Below are positions 11,291-22,105 of a stretch of 64,000 bases of DNA, in pieces. The position numbers and the translations under genes are program-made. The first letter of the stretch is position 1. Each line of letters starts with the position of its first letter. The notes below the pieces were generated by a model. That model was not told the origin of the DNA, did not search any database, and worked only from the letters and a program-made list of their open reading frames with translations. This DNA comes from Typha latifolia (Eukaryota; Streptophyta; Magnoliopsida; Poales; Typhaceae), in the NCBI GenBank assembly GCA_019914945.1, contig CM034111.1, positions 8,367,496 through 8,431,495 on the forward strand, in the 5' to 3' direction.

Positions 11291-12558
11291 GCACTCGCGG
11301 TCCAGCAGCAAACTACCTATAATAATCTCAAAATGTTTAGGTCAGATGTACACGCATACCTCAACTCTTCAAAAAAAGGAAAAGTGGGAGAAGAATAGGC
11401 TGCGAGTTCGGCGGTATTTGGTTGGTGCAATAGTTCATCCGTCGCTCTATTTTCTATTCCTTTCTTGTATTGAGTTTCATAACCATACCCCAGCAATTTT
11501 ATGACACATCTCTACTGTGCTAGAGTGTGAATACGCTGTCCCATAAAGTATGGAAGGCTACTTTGGTCAGTTCGGATAATGAATCGCCTACCGATCAAAT
11601 AAGGCCTCCACTTTGTCACCGTATGCAGAATTGCCAATATCTCTCTCTCGTAGGTCGATAATTGCTGGGATTTTTATGATAAAGCCTTGCTAAGAAAGGC
11701 TATGAGATATCCTCCTTGCATTAGTACAGCTCCTATGCCAACTCCCGATGTATCACATTCTACAGCGAACTCTTTGGTGAAGTCCGATAGAGCTAGAACG
11801 AGTGTTGTTATCATTGATGTTTTTAGTTTTTCATTGAAGTGGCTTCATCCGTCCATCTAAAAGAGTCCTTTCTCAGTAAAGAAGTGAGAGAAGCAGCAAT
11901 CTTGCCATACCCGGTGAAGCAGCAATAATAACTGGTCAGCCCCAAGAATCTTTGCAATCTTATGGTGAAAGTAGGGATTAACCAAGCAGTCATGCACACC
12001 ACTTTTTGAGGATCCACCGCCACTCCTTCTGCTGTAATGATGTGGCCTAAATACTCCACTTGTGAAACTCCCTATAGGCACTTGGACTTCCTAATCTACA
12101 GCTGGTTTTGTTATGCACCTTGTTAGAGTCTTTTTTTCTATTGCATTAGTCATTTATTTTTATTAAATAAAAGCTGTCTTGTGCACGTCTTCGGGATGGA
12201 CTCGAATTTGGTGATATCAAGCTCTAAGGTCTAGGTTGCTGTAATAAGAAGCCTTTGTCAATTCATCCAATAATTCTTCTATCACCGGTATTAGGTACCA
12301 GTCCTTGACGGTTATCGCATTCAGTGCTCAGTAGTCGACACAAAAATGCTATGAACCATCCTTCTTGCACAAAAGCAAAATTGGAGAGGAGTAAGCACTA
12401 TTGCTTGGTTGAATGATTCCTTGTTCAAGCATCTCGGCAATCGGCTTTGTTATCTCTTCTTTTTGTATATGAGGATATCGATAGGGATGCACATTAGTCG
12501 ACTCAGCTCCCGGTATAATGGCTATCTTCTGGTCTGAATTTTTGCAAAGCGGTAGTCC
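11291..12558 (-). pseudogene. Gypsy RT and RNase H, element A
   Basis: RNase H text lies at about 11300-11800. The RT thumb segment (FLGLTSYYCCF, 12059-11823) and the RT start at 12360-12200 (a decayed DGSxxFCVDY motif) are recognisable. Between 12111 and about 12170 the expected RT fingers/palm part containing the YxDD box is missing and an inverted LTR fragment sits there instead. No catalytic Asp pair is visible. Confidence 0.75.
12112..12168 (+). repeat. LTR-start fragment of L3 type embedded in RT of element A
   Basis: Plus-strand text accttgttagagtc, a T-rich run, attgcattagtcatt and tattaaataaaa follows base for base, with few changes, the start of the element A LTR as read on the minus strand at 6925-6860. 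The fragment is thus in the opposite orientation to the surrounding RT. It replaces a piece of RT that is present in element H (about 55915-56150). Confidence 0.7.
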
Positions 12559-13335
12559 TTATGGCTCTTCAAACAACATATAGAATTCAGATAATAATTG
12601 TAACAATTCTTGGGATTTACCCGAGCTTAAGGGAGGCTCCATTTCTGTTGGAGACATTTGAAAGAGATAGGCCAACTCCCTTGGCCATGGTAGCCCCGCC
12701 ATAGGTTGCAATGTGGGGTTCACCCCCCCCCTATTTAGTCGCACCACCTTGCCATTTCTCCGAAATGTCATCGACATGTCAAGAAAATTGAACGTCACAT
12801 GTCCTAGGCTTCGTAACCACTGAGTACCTAGGACTAGATTAGCACCCCGCAAGGCAAGTGGATACAAATCAACAATTAATTCATGTCCTTGGACCCGAAT
12901 TTCCACTCAGCCACACAAATTGTCGACTTTCAATTTTGATCCATCGCCAATTGCTACATCAAATGCATTGGTCAGTTCCACTTCCAACCCAATCCTCCTC
13001 AGCAAGCATTCATCTGAGAAGTTATGCGTGCTCCCTAAATAAATGAGGATGCGCACGTAGTGCTTCTTGACCAACCTATCTACCCGAAGCGTCTTTGGTG
13101 CAGCGGTTCCAGAGTATGTGTGCATTGAAATTTTGACTTGCATATCCTTCTCTTCAAAAGCCTCTAGGGCCTCCTCAAGAAGCTCTTCCACAATGTCTTC
13201 CATGATTAATTCCTCCTCTGGATCATCTTGACCATCAATCAACATGATGCTCCCCGTTGCTTTAGCACACCGATGACCGGGTGTGAAACGTTCATTGCAT
13301 CTAAAGCATAGGCCTTTTGCTCCCCGCTCTTTCAC
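12559..13335 (-). pseudogene. Gypsy CCHC knuckle and protease, element A
   Basis: The frame 13335-12907 begins with the knuckle CFRCNERFTPGHRC, has a Glu-rich linker, then the retropepsin active-site region reading ILIYLGSTHNF, in which the catalytic Asp of D[S/T]G is replaced by Tyr. The frame 12906-12559 continues with the second half of the protease (LVLGTQWLRSLG). A stop separates the two at 12907. Retropepsin would process the polyprotein; loss of the Asp makes this copy inactive. Confidence 0.82.
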
Positions 13336-13399
13336 TTGGGTAGGTGTGAGAGTTCAGACAGGAGCTTTATAGTTCCCTTTCACATTAGCAGAGGGCTAG

Positions 13400-14600
13400 A
13401 GTGGAGCTCTCGGTCCTAGATTTCCACCAGCCAACATCAGAGTCGTTGTTGTAGTACCAATTGCTTCAACTGGCTGGTAAGGCTGTCGTGGTTCTCAGGT
13501 GGACCAAGAGTTTTTGACTTGGTTCCTCTCCATAATGCATCCTCATATGCTTCCTCTAAGTTCTTGGACACAAGGCTTCAACATCCACGAGCAATTCACT
13601 TCGCAGCCAAGCTAAGAAGTTAGATTTCAGCAAGTCGTTCGACCATTATGGAACACAACGTGCACTAATCCAATCGAACTCTTCTTGGTACGCTATGACT
13701 ATAGTTCGCTGTACCACCTTAGTGAGAAGAGCATCAAAATCTTCAGATCTTGCAGGCCTAAACCTTTTCACAATGCCCCTTGTAAGGTTAGCCCATGTCC
13801 CAAGCCGCCCGTTCCTTGCGGTGCCCCGATACCAATGAAGGGCTGGTCCTTTAAAATAGAAGCTTTCTAGCATCACCTTGGAGTCTTTCGGCATTCTTTG
13901 GAACTAAAAAAATTGCTCGGCCCTATATATCCAATCAAGAGGATCGCCACTTTGAAATTATAGAAAATCAAGACGTACCGATCAACTCCGTACACCGAAA
14001 TCATTGTTAGGATCGTAGCCTTGACTCGGCCTAGCCGCAGGAGGGTGTTGTTGTTGGTATGCATCCCTCCTCCACTACATGAAATCACGTCGGTGCTCCA
14101 CGTCATCATACTCCACCCACTCATCATCAGCTTCATGTAAAGTTCGCACCCGAGCCCTAGGGTTCTCCTCGGGTTGCACCGGTCTACAGATAACCGGGGC
14201 CTCTCACGCCATGGGGTGTGGAAGAATCAGCTCGTGGTGGTGGATGATGTGTCGGTCGGTAGGGCTAGCTGAACCCGATGTTTTACGCTGATGTGTTGAG
14301 GTATCACCGTGTTCTAACATTAGTCCATGAATCACTTTGCGAGTGGCGCGATGGTCTTCCTTATTCTCGTCACTAGCCTTCACCAACCTTTCCAAGATCA
14401 TGTTGGTCGGTGCCAAGGCAGCTATCAATGCGGACACTAGGCTTTCTGTAGTCATTGGACTTTCTACAAAAAGATCCACTCTTCATGCTTCACACCTTAG
14501 TGTTTCGATGTTTGTGCCTTCCTCCATTACATTTAGATCTTTCATTTGCCTTCTAGAAGCCATCGCTCGAGTCTTCTTCATCAATGATACGTCCAAGGTT
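13400..14600 (-). pseudogene. Gypsy gag, element A
   Basis: 14479-14204 encodes an N-terminal segment, 13960-13925 the decayed motif before the capsid core, and 13894-13646 the capsid core with FYFKGPALHWYRG and AYQEEFDWISARC, homologous to gag in element F. Frame changes and a stretch of poor similarity between 13400 and 13640 show decay. Confidence 0.75.
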
Positions 14601-14605
14601 AGCCT

Positions 14606-14618
14606 GGCTCTAATACCA
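14606..14618 (-). other. Decayed primer-binding site, element A
   Basis: TGGTATTAGAGCC on the minus strand, one base different from the canonical site, two bases from the LTR end at 14621. Confidence 0.7.
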
Positions 14619-14620
14619 TT

Positions 14621-15388
14621 TGATAGGATCAGTAATAATGAGGTTGCAACAATCTGAAGATCTGCCTAAATTCTTCTTAGGGAAGAACTTTCAAGGAGAT
14701 CTGTGGGGTGTTTAACTATCAAATAGATCTGTAATTGGGCAGATTATTCTTTTTGAAGTAAGGAATCCAACACAACCGAGATCACGTCGATCAGACTTGT
14801 AGAATAAAAGTTAAGGGAAAAATACTGACCTTGGGTAAGCTGGTGGCGTGGGGTACGTGAGTAATGGAATAGGAAAATAATGGTTAGGTTTTGTGGAAGA
14901 TGGTGACTATGATGGTGGGATAGAGTATTAAGCTAGACGAATGGGGAGAGAGTGGACCGTTCCTTGAGAGGCAAGGGGGCACGGTCAGATTGAGGGAGGA
15001 AGAAGACGACGTCCAAGATTAGATGCTGGTGGAGTAAAAAGAGAGGGTTGCTAACTCCAATATTTCATCAATAATCCTCAATTAGGTTGCCTTCCACATA
15101 TTTAGAGGCTAATATATTAAACAAAATAATTAAAAGATAACCCTAGGATAATGCAGTTCGCTGATTTCGTTTGAACACGGATTTCGCATTCTCTGTCATT
15201 GCGAACGTGTGCAGACGTTTATATGTATGTTTAAATGCACTAAACACGTTCTCTATTTTTGCGAACGTATGCAGGCATTCGATAGTCATGTTTGAATGCG
15301 ACTTCCTGGCGTTCAAATGCGACTGCCAGGAATCTTATTCTTCCAAAACCAAAGTTCTTTCTAAAGCAAAAAATAAACAAAAGTCATA
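14621..15388 (-). repeat. 5' LTR of element A, right end eroded
   Basis: The inner end is CCTATCA before the primer-binding site. The right end is unclear, near 15388 in sequence resembling the start of the LTR of element E. It contains GTTCGAAC-like motifs at 15160-15330 in a diverged state. It differs strongly from the LTR at 6177-6928. Confidence 0.55.
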
Positions 15389-16879
15389 ACTAGCTGAATC
15401 GTAACATTATATGATTGAAAATTTTATTATAGTTTATAAAAAAATAATTTCTTAATGAATGTAGTTGAGGATGTGAATTGATCTAAGGTAAAAGGTAAGA
15501 TATACTAGTGAGCTTGGGTAAATAGTATTGTAGGATATCTTGTTATCTATATGAATCAACTGGTTTCCGTTGCTTTATCGGCAGAATATATTAGAATGAA
15601 TAATTTGGGAGATTGATATTAATAGCTTTGTAGTTCATTGACAATACTTCTGTGGATTTTATCTAAATTATGTTTTTGCATTCTTAAAGATTAAATGTGA
15701 TGGATTAGTAAATACTTAGAACTTTATTAGTTACATGATATTATGTTGGCGTTATTGAGTATACGTTAATAGTTCTGTAGCAATGAATTGGTATTATGAA
15801 CTGTGTTATATTATCAAGTTATTTAGGTGATTGTTGAAGTACTTCATGGAACTTAGTTAATAGTTATTGGAAGTAGATATTGTTAAGTGATGATTTTGTG
15901 ACTATACTAGTAGCAATGGTAATTAAGTAGATAATGATTGAATCAAGATTATGTGAATCGAGGAGCAAATAGTCGGATGCAGAAAAACTATTGTTAGAAA
16001 AATCACTAGAAATTTTGATTCTGTATGTTGCTAGAAGTAACCTGAATCTAATCATCTTGCAGGTTAATGATGGAGGAAATTTAGGTAATTGGAAAATTGT
16101 ATAAATTTTATTTGATAATGTAATAATATTATTATTGCTAGTTTGGATTCAAGGATATGTATGTTATTTTGGAGTTATTATGAATACAAATTATGATTTA
16201 CCATTATGGAAGCATGTGGTCTAATATGAATCGGTATGATATCTCACGTTGATTTAGCTAATAATTTGTGTAATGTTTTAAGTTACATGAGCAGTATACT
16301 TTTTGATAAGATAATTTATACTATTGCCCAACCTCTATGATAACATAATATAGACTGGTATATATTTAGGTTAGTGAAATATTTTGTTCGAAAAGAGAGA
16401 CATGAGTTAGGTATTTCGAATGTTATTTGAAATAATATGTATCTACTGTTCTACCTTGTATTAGTGATAGTATTGAGGAATAATCCATTAAGCATGTTTG
16501 GCGATCGGATTATACATTTAGTAGATCTTAAAAATAACTTATTTAAATAAATTGTATTATATTATCATAGGTAATTATGGCATTACGTGGTTATATTATT
16601 ATAATTAGCCTGAGAGATGATAGATCTAGACAAATTGAGGTATTTTGGAATAGAACATGATACAATTAACAGATGACAACACTTTTCATATTACAGAATC
16701 AGTGTAAGCAATTACTGAGTAATAATAATTCTTTCTTATGAATTAGTGTTATTGTTGATGTATGGATTAGTGTTATTGTTGATGTCTTTAGAAGGATAAT
16801 ACGATCATCTGACTGGGCTAGATTTGGGAAATTTATTCTTAGATTGAGGTCATTTATGGTTGTGGAATGTTAAGAGTTA
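15389..16879. other. AT-rich stretch without recognisable gene
   Basis: About 1.5 kb of AT-rich sequence. I see no conserved domain, RNA gene or clear repeat. It may be a highly decayed continuation of the gag scrap at 16880-17307, whose downstream part would lie here. Confidence 0.6.
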
Positions 16880-17307
16880 ATGAGTAAAAGTAGAATACGA
16901 AGGATAAATTGATCATCACAGTAAAAATACAAGCATTTCTTTTGGCACTCCTACAAGCGTTGGGTACAAAACGGTGTGAGATCATCTATCGGTTAAGCTG
17001 AGCTGTCGATGCAGGTTGAGTCGGGGCAGATGTAGTCTCTAGTGGGTCATGGGCTTGGGATGTTTTTCTTCTCTCCTTCTTGCAGATTTGGTCAACTGAT
17101 CCAACTTGGACTCCATCAAAACAGTTAAGGAGAAGGCTTTGTCAGAAGTAGTGGGCCTCAAATCCTTGATCTCAACTTGAATGTCAAGCCTGAGCCCACT
17201 AATGAAGGTACTCATTAGGACTGAGTTAGACTAGTTAGTGACCCGGTTGTAGATCCGCTTGAACACCTCCAGGTAAGCTCGAACTATTGTTGATTGAGTT
17301 GATGCAC
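16880..17307 (-). pseudogene. Decayed gypsy gag fragment
   Basis: Minus-strand translation at 17300-17050 reads TIVRAYLEVFKRIYNR, one stop, then MSTFISGLRLDIQVEIKDL, aligning with gag of element F (TTVRAYQEEFERIHSR, then FTSGLRGDIQANVRALRPR). A decayed CCHC knuckle (LYFYCDDQF, first Cys lost) follows at about 16930-16890. The fragment is cut on its N-terminal side by the LTR of element F at 17308. Orientation is opposite to F. Confidence 0.7.
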
Positions 17308-17780
17308 TAATACGATTCGAACTTCACCGATGTTGTCTCGAGCATGGATACACTTTAGGGGTGCCTTTGCTTCTTGTTTTAGTGTTTAATTCTTTAAAAA
17401 ATAAGTTTTTTGTATGTCGCGTTCCAACGCGGGTGGAGTGCGTTCGAATGCAGTTGTGAACGGCTGCATTAGGTTCGCACATCCAGAGAGTGCGAATTGT
17501 GCGTTTGGACGCTCCTGCGAACGCCACGTTCGAACGCACCTGCGAATGCTTGTATCGCGTTTTGCAAATCCAGAGAAGTGCAAAATATGTGCGTTCGAAC
17601 GTGGTCGGCGAAAACTTAATTTATTGGAATGTTCTTTTCTGGGGCTACAACATATCAAAATCTCAAATTGATTTGTTGGCGGCATCTTTCGGGATCTATT
17701 TCTAAGGTTCTATGGCAGATTCTATCCTGATCTGGAAATCGGGAGAGATCGAACCTTAGCCTAAAAAGGAGATCGTATTA
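17308..17780 (+). repeat. 5' LTR of element F, family L2, internally deleted
   Basis: It starts TAATACGATTCGAAC (TG changed to TA) and ends GATCGTATTA (CA changed to TA). Against the 900-bp 3' LTR it lacks the stretch equivalent to about 21508-21918, so it keeps the GTTCGAAC cluster (17416-17610) but loses the TATA region and CT-rich part. As a promoter it is probably dead. Confidence 0.8.
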
Positions 17781-17783
17781 AGT

Positions 17784-17796
17784 TGGTATCAGAGCC
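17784..17796 (+). other. Primer-binding site of element F
   Basis: TGGTATCAGAGCC, three bases after the LTR end; canonical initiator tRNA-Met complement. Confidence 0.9.
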
Positions 17797-17821
17797 ACCG
17801 TTCCTCGGACATGCGCTTCCT

Positions 17822-19150
17822 ATGATGACAACCATAGCCATGGTTGCACGGCAAGATGAGGAAGAAGAGATTCTCCCAATAGAGGAGGGGGAAACTGTTG
17901 CAGGGATTTCCACCTACAGAACCCCCCAATCAAATCAGAATTTGGAAGAACCTAGTGTTCAAGCCATGTTGGGATCTCTTTCTGAACAAATGGCCATCAA
18001 CAACCGGATGATGATGGAGATGATGCGAGAATTATGAGCGATAAGGGAAGCCATGGCGAACGAGAATGCACTATCGACCCCATGACGCGAGTCCACTCCC
18101 ATGAACCCGCCGCCACCGGTTTAGAATTTGCAACCACAAGAGCCGCTGCTGCCACCACCCTATGGGCAAAGACAAGCAAGGATGGTTCCACCAGGCCCAG
18201 TTGTAGGTGAGCCCATCCGACGAGCTAACCACTATGGATATCACCATGGAGATCTAGATTCGTGGGCAGGGCAATATGAACCTGAACCACGGCGAGTTAA
18301 TCAAAATCGAAGGAGGGATCATAAACCATTCATTGTGCATCCTCTTCCAGTTAGACAAGGACTTGGACATGATCCGGATCGAAACAACGGCATGTGTGGG
18401 CAAATCGTGTGTCTTGAATTCCCTAAGTTCATAGGTGGCAATCCGATCGATTGGTTGTATAGGGCAGAGCAATTCTTCACATACTAGGGTACGGCGGAAG
18501 AATGCAAGGTGACACTTGCGAGCTTCCACCTTGAAGATGTAGCGCTTCATTGGTTTCGAGCAACCAATGCCAATGAGGCTATTGAAACTTGGGCTGACTT
18601 TTGTGCCGATATCACGCGGCGATTTGGAGCGTCGGGGTATGAAAACTTTGATGCTCTCCTCTCAAAGATGGTGCAAATGACCACGGTTAGGGCATATCAA
18701 GAAGAATTTGAGAGGATACATAGCCGATGCCAACCCCCATGGACGGACCGGCAACTTTGCAGCACCTTCACCTCCGGGTTGCGGGGAGACATACAAGCCA
18801 ATGTGAGGGCTTTAAGGCCTAGAACCTTAAAGGATGCCTTTGAAGATACGGTGCTCATGGAAGATAAACATCGAGCCATGAAGTTACATCTGAAATAAAA
18901 CTGGTCGAGCCAAGGAAACCATAATTGAGCTCAACCAACCATAGCGGCAGGAAATGTTACCAGAGTACCAAGAACCATTGCTGCACTGGTGCCTCCTCGA
19001 GCACCCCTGAAGCCATCCCAAGATGTGAAGTACGCACCTAGAGGTCTGGGATGAGCACTCATACCTGCTCAAGTGGAGGAACGAAGAGCCAAAGGCCTAT
19101 GCTTTCGTTGTGATGAGAAGTTTATATCCGGGCATCGCTGCACTAAACCG
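17822..19150 (+). pseudogene. Gypsy gag with CCHC knuckle, element F
   Basis: The ATG at 17822 opens MMTTIAMVARQDEEEE, matching the gag start in element G. The frame stops at 18037. Further pieces are 18128-18487 (ending at WLYRAEQFF, stop TAG at 18487) and 18509-18898 (capsid core: SFHLEDVALHWFRA, AYQEEFERIHSRC, LRGDIQANVRALRPR). The knuckle CFRCDEKFISGHRC-like text sits at about 19100-19145. Four or more stops or shifts break the frame. Confidence 0.83.
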
Positions 19151-19720
19151 ATGGGATCAGTGATGCTAATCGACGAATTGGAGGAGGCTGAGGATGAGAT
19201 TGCAGATGAAGATGAGGGTGTGTCTGGATAGCAAGGAGGAGTAGCCGAGGAGCGACCTATGGAGGACATGATGGTCGAGATCTCCCTCCACGCCTATTGC
19301 AAGACAGCCACACCAAGGACTTTGCAGGTGAACGGTGTAATCAAGACATCTATAGTGAGAATCTTGATCGACACCAGGTCCACCCACAACTTCATTGACA
19401 AAAGGCTCCTTAGGAAGATTGGACTTGAGTCGAAACCCACGAAAGGATTTGGCGTGACGATTGGAGATAGCACCACATTGTGAGCATATTTTATTTGTGG
19501 AGGTGTGGAGTTGAAAGTGCAAGGCCAATTTTTCACATTGGATCTTTATCCGTTGGTCTTGCGAGGTGCTGACATTGTTTTGCGGACTCAATGGCTTCGA
19601 AGCTTGGGGCCTGTGACATTTGATTTTACAAGCCTCACATTGGCATTTTGGAGGAATGACCAGAGAGTGTTGCTGGATGAAAGTCAACAGTTATTTGAAC
19701 TTCCAAACGTAGGGGACGCA
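19151..19720 (+). pseudogene. Gypsy protease, element F, altered active site
   Basis: 19259-19483 encodes the N-terminal half with ILIDTRSTHNF; retropepsins need D[S/T]G, and the Gly here is Arg. 19505 onward encodes the C-terminal half (VLRTQWLRSLG). A stop at 19483 separates the halves. At about 19685-19735 the frame leaves the normal post-protease linker and enters the pre-integrase linker without RT. Confidence 0.82.
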
Positions 19721-21180
19721 AGGGAGCTCGCTTCTTTCTCAGCACCCACCTTTCCTTTCTTCTCAGATCTATGGAGAGCCAGCACAGATGATAGTGATCT
19801 GGTCCGACTCATGGAGGAGCTGAGAGAGAACCCAACAAACCACCCCGAGCATGAGGAGTGCGATGGGTTAGTGCTCAAGCGCGGGCGGATCAAGGTACCC
19901 AAGAACGAAGAGCTACGGAGACTATTGATAGCACACTTTCATGATACTCCTATAGTAGGTCATGAAGGGATATTACGTACCTACAAGCGTCTGGCCCAAA
20001 ACTATACATGGACAACGATAAAGACGGACATGAAGAAGTATGTGCGTGAATGTCAAATCTGCCAACGAGTCAAATCGGAGACACTCAAGCCCAAAAGATT
20101 GTTGCAACCATTACCTATACCGGAGCGTATTTGGGAGGACATCTCCATGGACTTCATCGAGGGGCTGCCACAGGTTCGAGGATAATCGGTGGTGTTTGTT
20201 GTGGTGGATAGACTGAGCAAATATGCTCATTTTATAGCATTGACGCACCCGTTTTCAGCGAAAAAGGTTGCTAAAATTTTTGTTCAAGAAGTGGCGCGCT
20301 TGCATGGGATGCCTAGGACGATCGTGTCGGACAGGATCACATCTTCATTAGCGAGTTTTAGTCTGGTTTCTCAGATTGCAAGGGACTCAAGTCCCTTTGT
20401 TCAGCTTATCACCCCGAGACGGATGGCCAAACCGAGGTGGTGAATCGCGGACTAGAGCAATACATGCGATGCTTTGTGGCGGACCGACCAAAGGATTGGG
20501 TCAAATTCCTTCCATGGGCCGAGTGGTCATACAATACCGCTTATCACTCTAGCATTGGCATGACCCCCTTTGAGGTGGTTTATGGGCACAGTCCCCCTGT
20601 CTTGTGTGCCTACGATAGACTTACAGTGGCGGATAGGACCGAGCTTGACTTAAAACTTGCTGATCGAGATGAGACCTTGAGACGGCTCAAGATTCACCTA
20701 GCAATAGCCCAAAACCGCATGAAATAGACTCGTGACAAAGGCCGGCGTGAGAGAGAGTTTGAGGTGGATCAATTGGTGTTCGTTCGAGCTCAACCGTATC
20801 GACAATCCACATTGAGGCTAATTTTGAACTAGAAGCTGGGTCACAAGTACTATGGTTCGTACCAAGTGATACAATGAATCAGTCCAGTAGCTTACCGGTT
20901 GGACCTACCTGAGGGGACCAGGATCCATCCAGTTTTCCACGTATCGGCATTGAAGGCCCATATCGAGCCTAACCATGTAGTGGGTTCGGCCTTGCCCGAA
21001 CCAATGGAGAAAGATGGCCCAACTGAACCAGTCCGAGTCTTAGGTCACAGGAGAAGACGCCATGGATCCAGATTGAAGACCGAAGTGCTGATCGAGTGGC
21101 TAGGCAAGCCCCACTGATGAGTCTACCTGGGAGCTAGAGTTAGATATCATGGATCGCTTCCCAAATTTCAAACCTTGAGG
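19721..21180 (+). pseudogene. Gypsy integrase and chromodomain, element F
   Basis: 19721-20185 encodes the pre-integrase linker, the HHCC zinc-binding domain (ECQICQRVKSETLKP) and the first catalytic Asp (SMDFIEGL), in one frame with the protease half. A stop and a frameshift follow. 20189-20443 has [12 protein letters not shown] and the second Asp (IVSDR); the catalytic Glu lies in the next frame (20437-20727, region [12 protein letters not shown]). 20727-21177 carries the C-terminal domain (RIHPVFHVSALK) and a chromodomain ending WELELDIMDRFP. Three or more stops interrupt it. Integrase would act in the nucleus. Confidence 0.85.
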
Positions 21181-21205
21181 ACAAGGTTGTGGAAGTGTCG
21201 TGGAT

Positions 21206-22105
21206 TGATATGATTCGGACTTCACCGATGTCGTCTCGAGCATGAATACACTTTAGGGGTGTCTTTATTTCTTATTTTAGTGTTTAATTCTTAAAAAAAT
21301 AAGTTTTCTATAGGTCGTGTTCGAACACGGGTGGAGTGCGTTCGAATGCGGTTGTGAACGCCTGCATCAGGTTCGCACATTTAGAGAGTGTGAATTGTGC
21401 GTTCGAACGCGCCTGCATACACCTGCATCGCGTTCGCAAATCCAGAGAAGTGCAAAATATGTGCGTTCGAATGCGATCGGGCGCGTTCGAACGCGGTCGA
21501 CGAAAATGTATTGTTTAGGGTTATTTTTGAATTGTTTGGTTAGACTCTAAAGGTGTGGATGGCAACCATGGAGTCATTATAGATGAATTGAGTTTTTGCC
21601 TTGCCTCCTTTGTCTTCTTCACTCCCGTTCTCTCGATCCCCGGCGACGTCGCTTCTAACCTCCCTCGACCGGCCAATAACCCTAGCCCCTTAGGGGCGGC
21701 CCACTCCTCCCCCTTCTTCTAATCTATCCAACACTTGCCCTAACCCTTCCACCAGCACTTATTCACCGGTGCACCCCATTAACGCTGGTCCACCACTATC
21801 TACCATCATCTAGGATCACGTGCCTCCATCCACGGATCCTAAGACAGACCTCCTGACATTCATCCACTAATCGGACGATATCTTGCAATCCCTACATCTG
21901 ATTTGCTTGAAACTTGATTTGTTGGAAAGATCTTTTCTGGGGCTACAACATATCAAAATCTCAAATCGATCTAATGGTGGCATATTTCAGGATCTATTTC
22001 TAAGATTCCATGGCAGATTCTGTCCAGATCTGGAAATCGAGATAGATCGAACCTTAGCCTAAAGATAGGTGATGCGTGATCTATTTCTAAGGGGAGATCG
22101 TATCA
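21206..22105 (+). repeat. 3' LTR of element F, family L2 (900 bp)
   Basis: It starts TGATATGATTCGGAC after the purine-rich tract caaggttgtggaagtg and ends GATCGTATCA. GTTCGAAC cluster 21306-21500; decayed TATA near 21541 followed by tgtggatggca. Close to its end, at 22064-22090, an extra ~27 bases include ataggtgatgcgtga, a motif of the neighbouring satellite. Confidence 0.85.

Larger units (their letters stand above)
6177..15388 (-). mobile_element. Ty3/gypsy chromovirus-like element A, interrupted by an L1 solo LTR
   Basis: On the minus strand the order is LTR (15388-14621), primer-binding site, gag, CCHC, protease, RT, RNase H, integrase with chromodomain, LTR (6928-6177). The integrase is split at 10593/7522 by a solo LTR. 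All domains are present as decayed pieces with many frame breaks. The two LTRs match poorly: the right one resembles the LTR of element E, the left one the L3 family (TGATACACTTAG start). This suggests a recombinant or two superposed elements rather than one clean insertion. Confidence 0.75.
17308..22105 (+). mobile_element. Ty3/gypsy element F, both LTRs, lacking RT and RNase H
   Basis: 5' LTR 17308-17780, primer-binding site 17784-17796, gag, CCHC, protease, integrase, chromodomain, 3' LTR 21206-22105. The internal region is only 3.4 kb because RT and RNase H are absent: the protease frame runs in frame into the linker before integrase. The 5' LTR lacks about 410 bases present in the 3' LTR. 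Flanks TGCAC (17303-17307) and TATAT (22106-22110) do not match, so one end has been rearranged or the flanks have changed. Confidence 0.85.
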
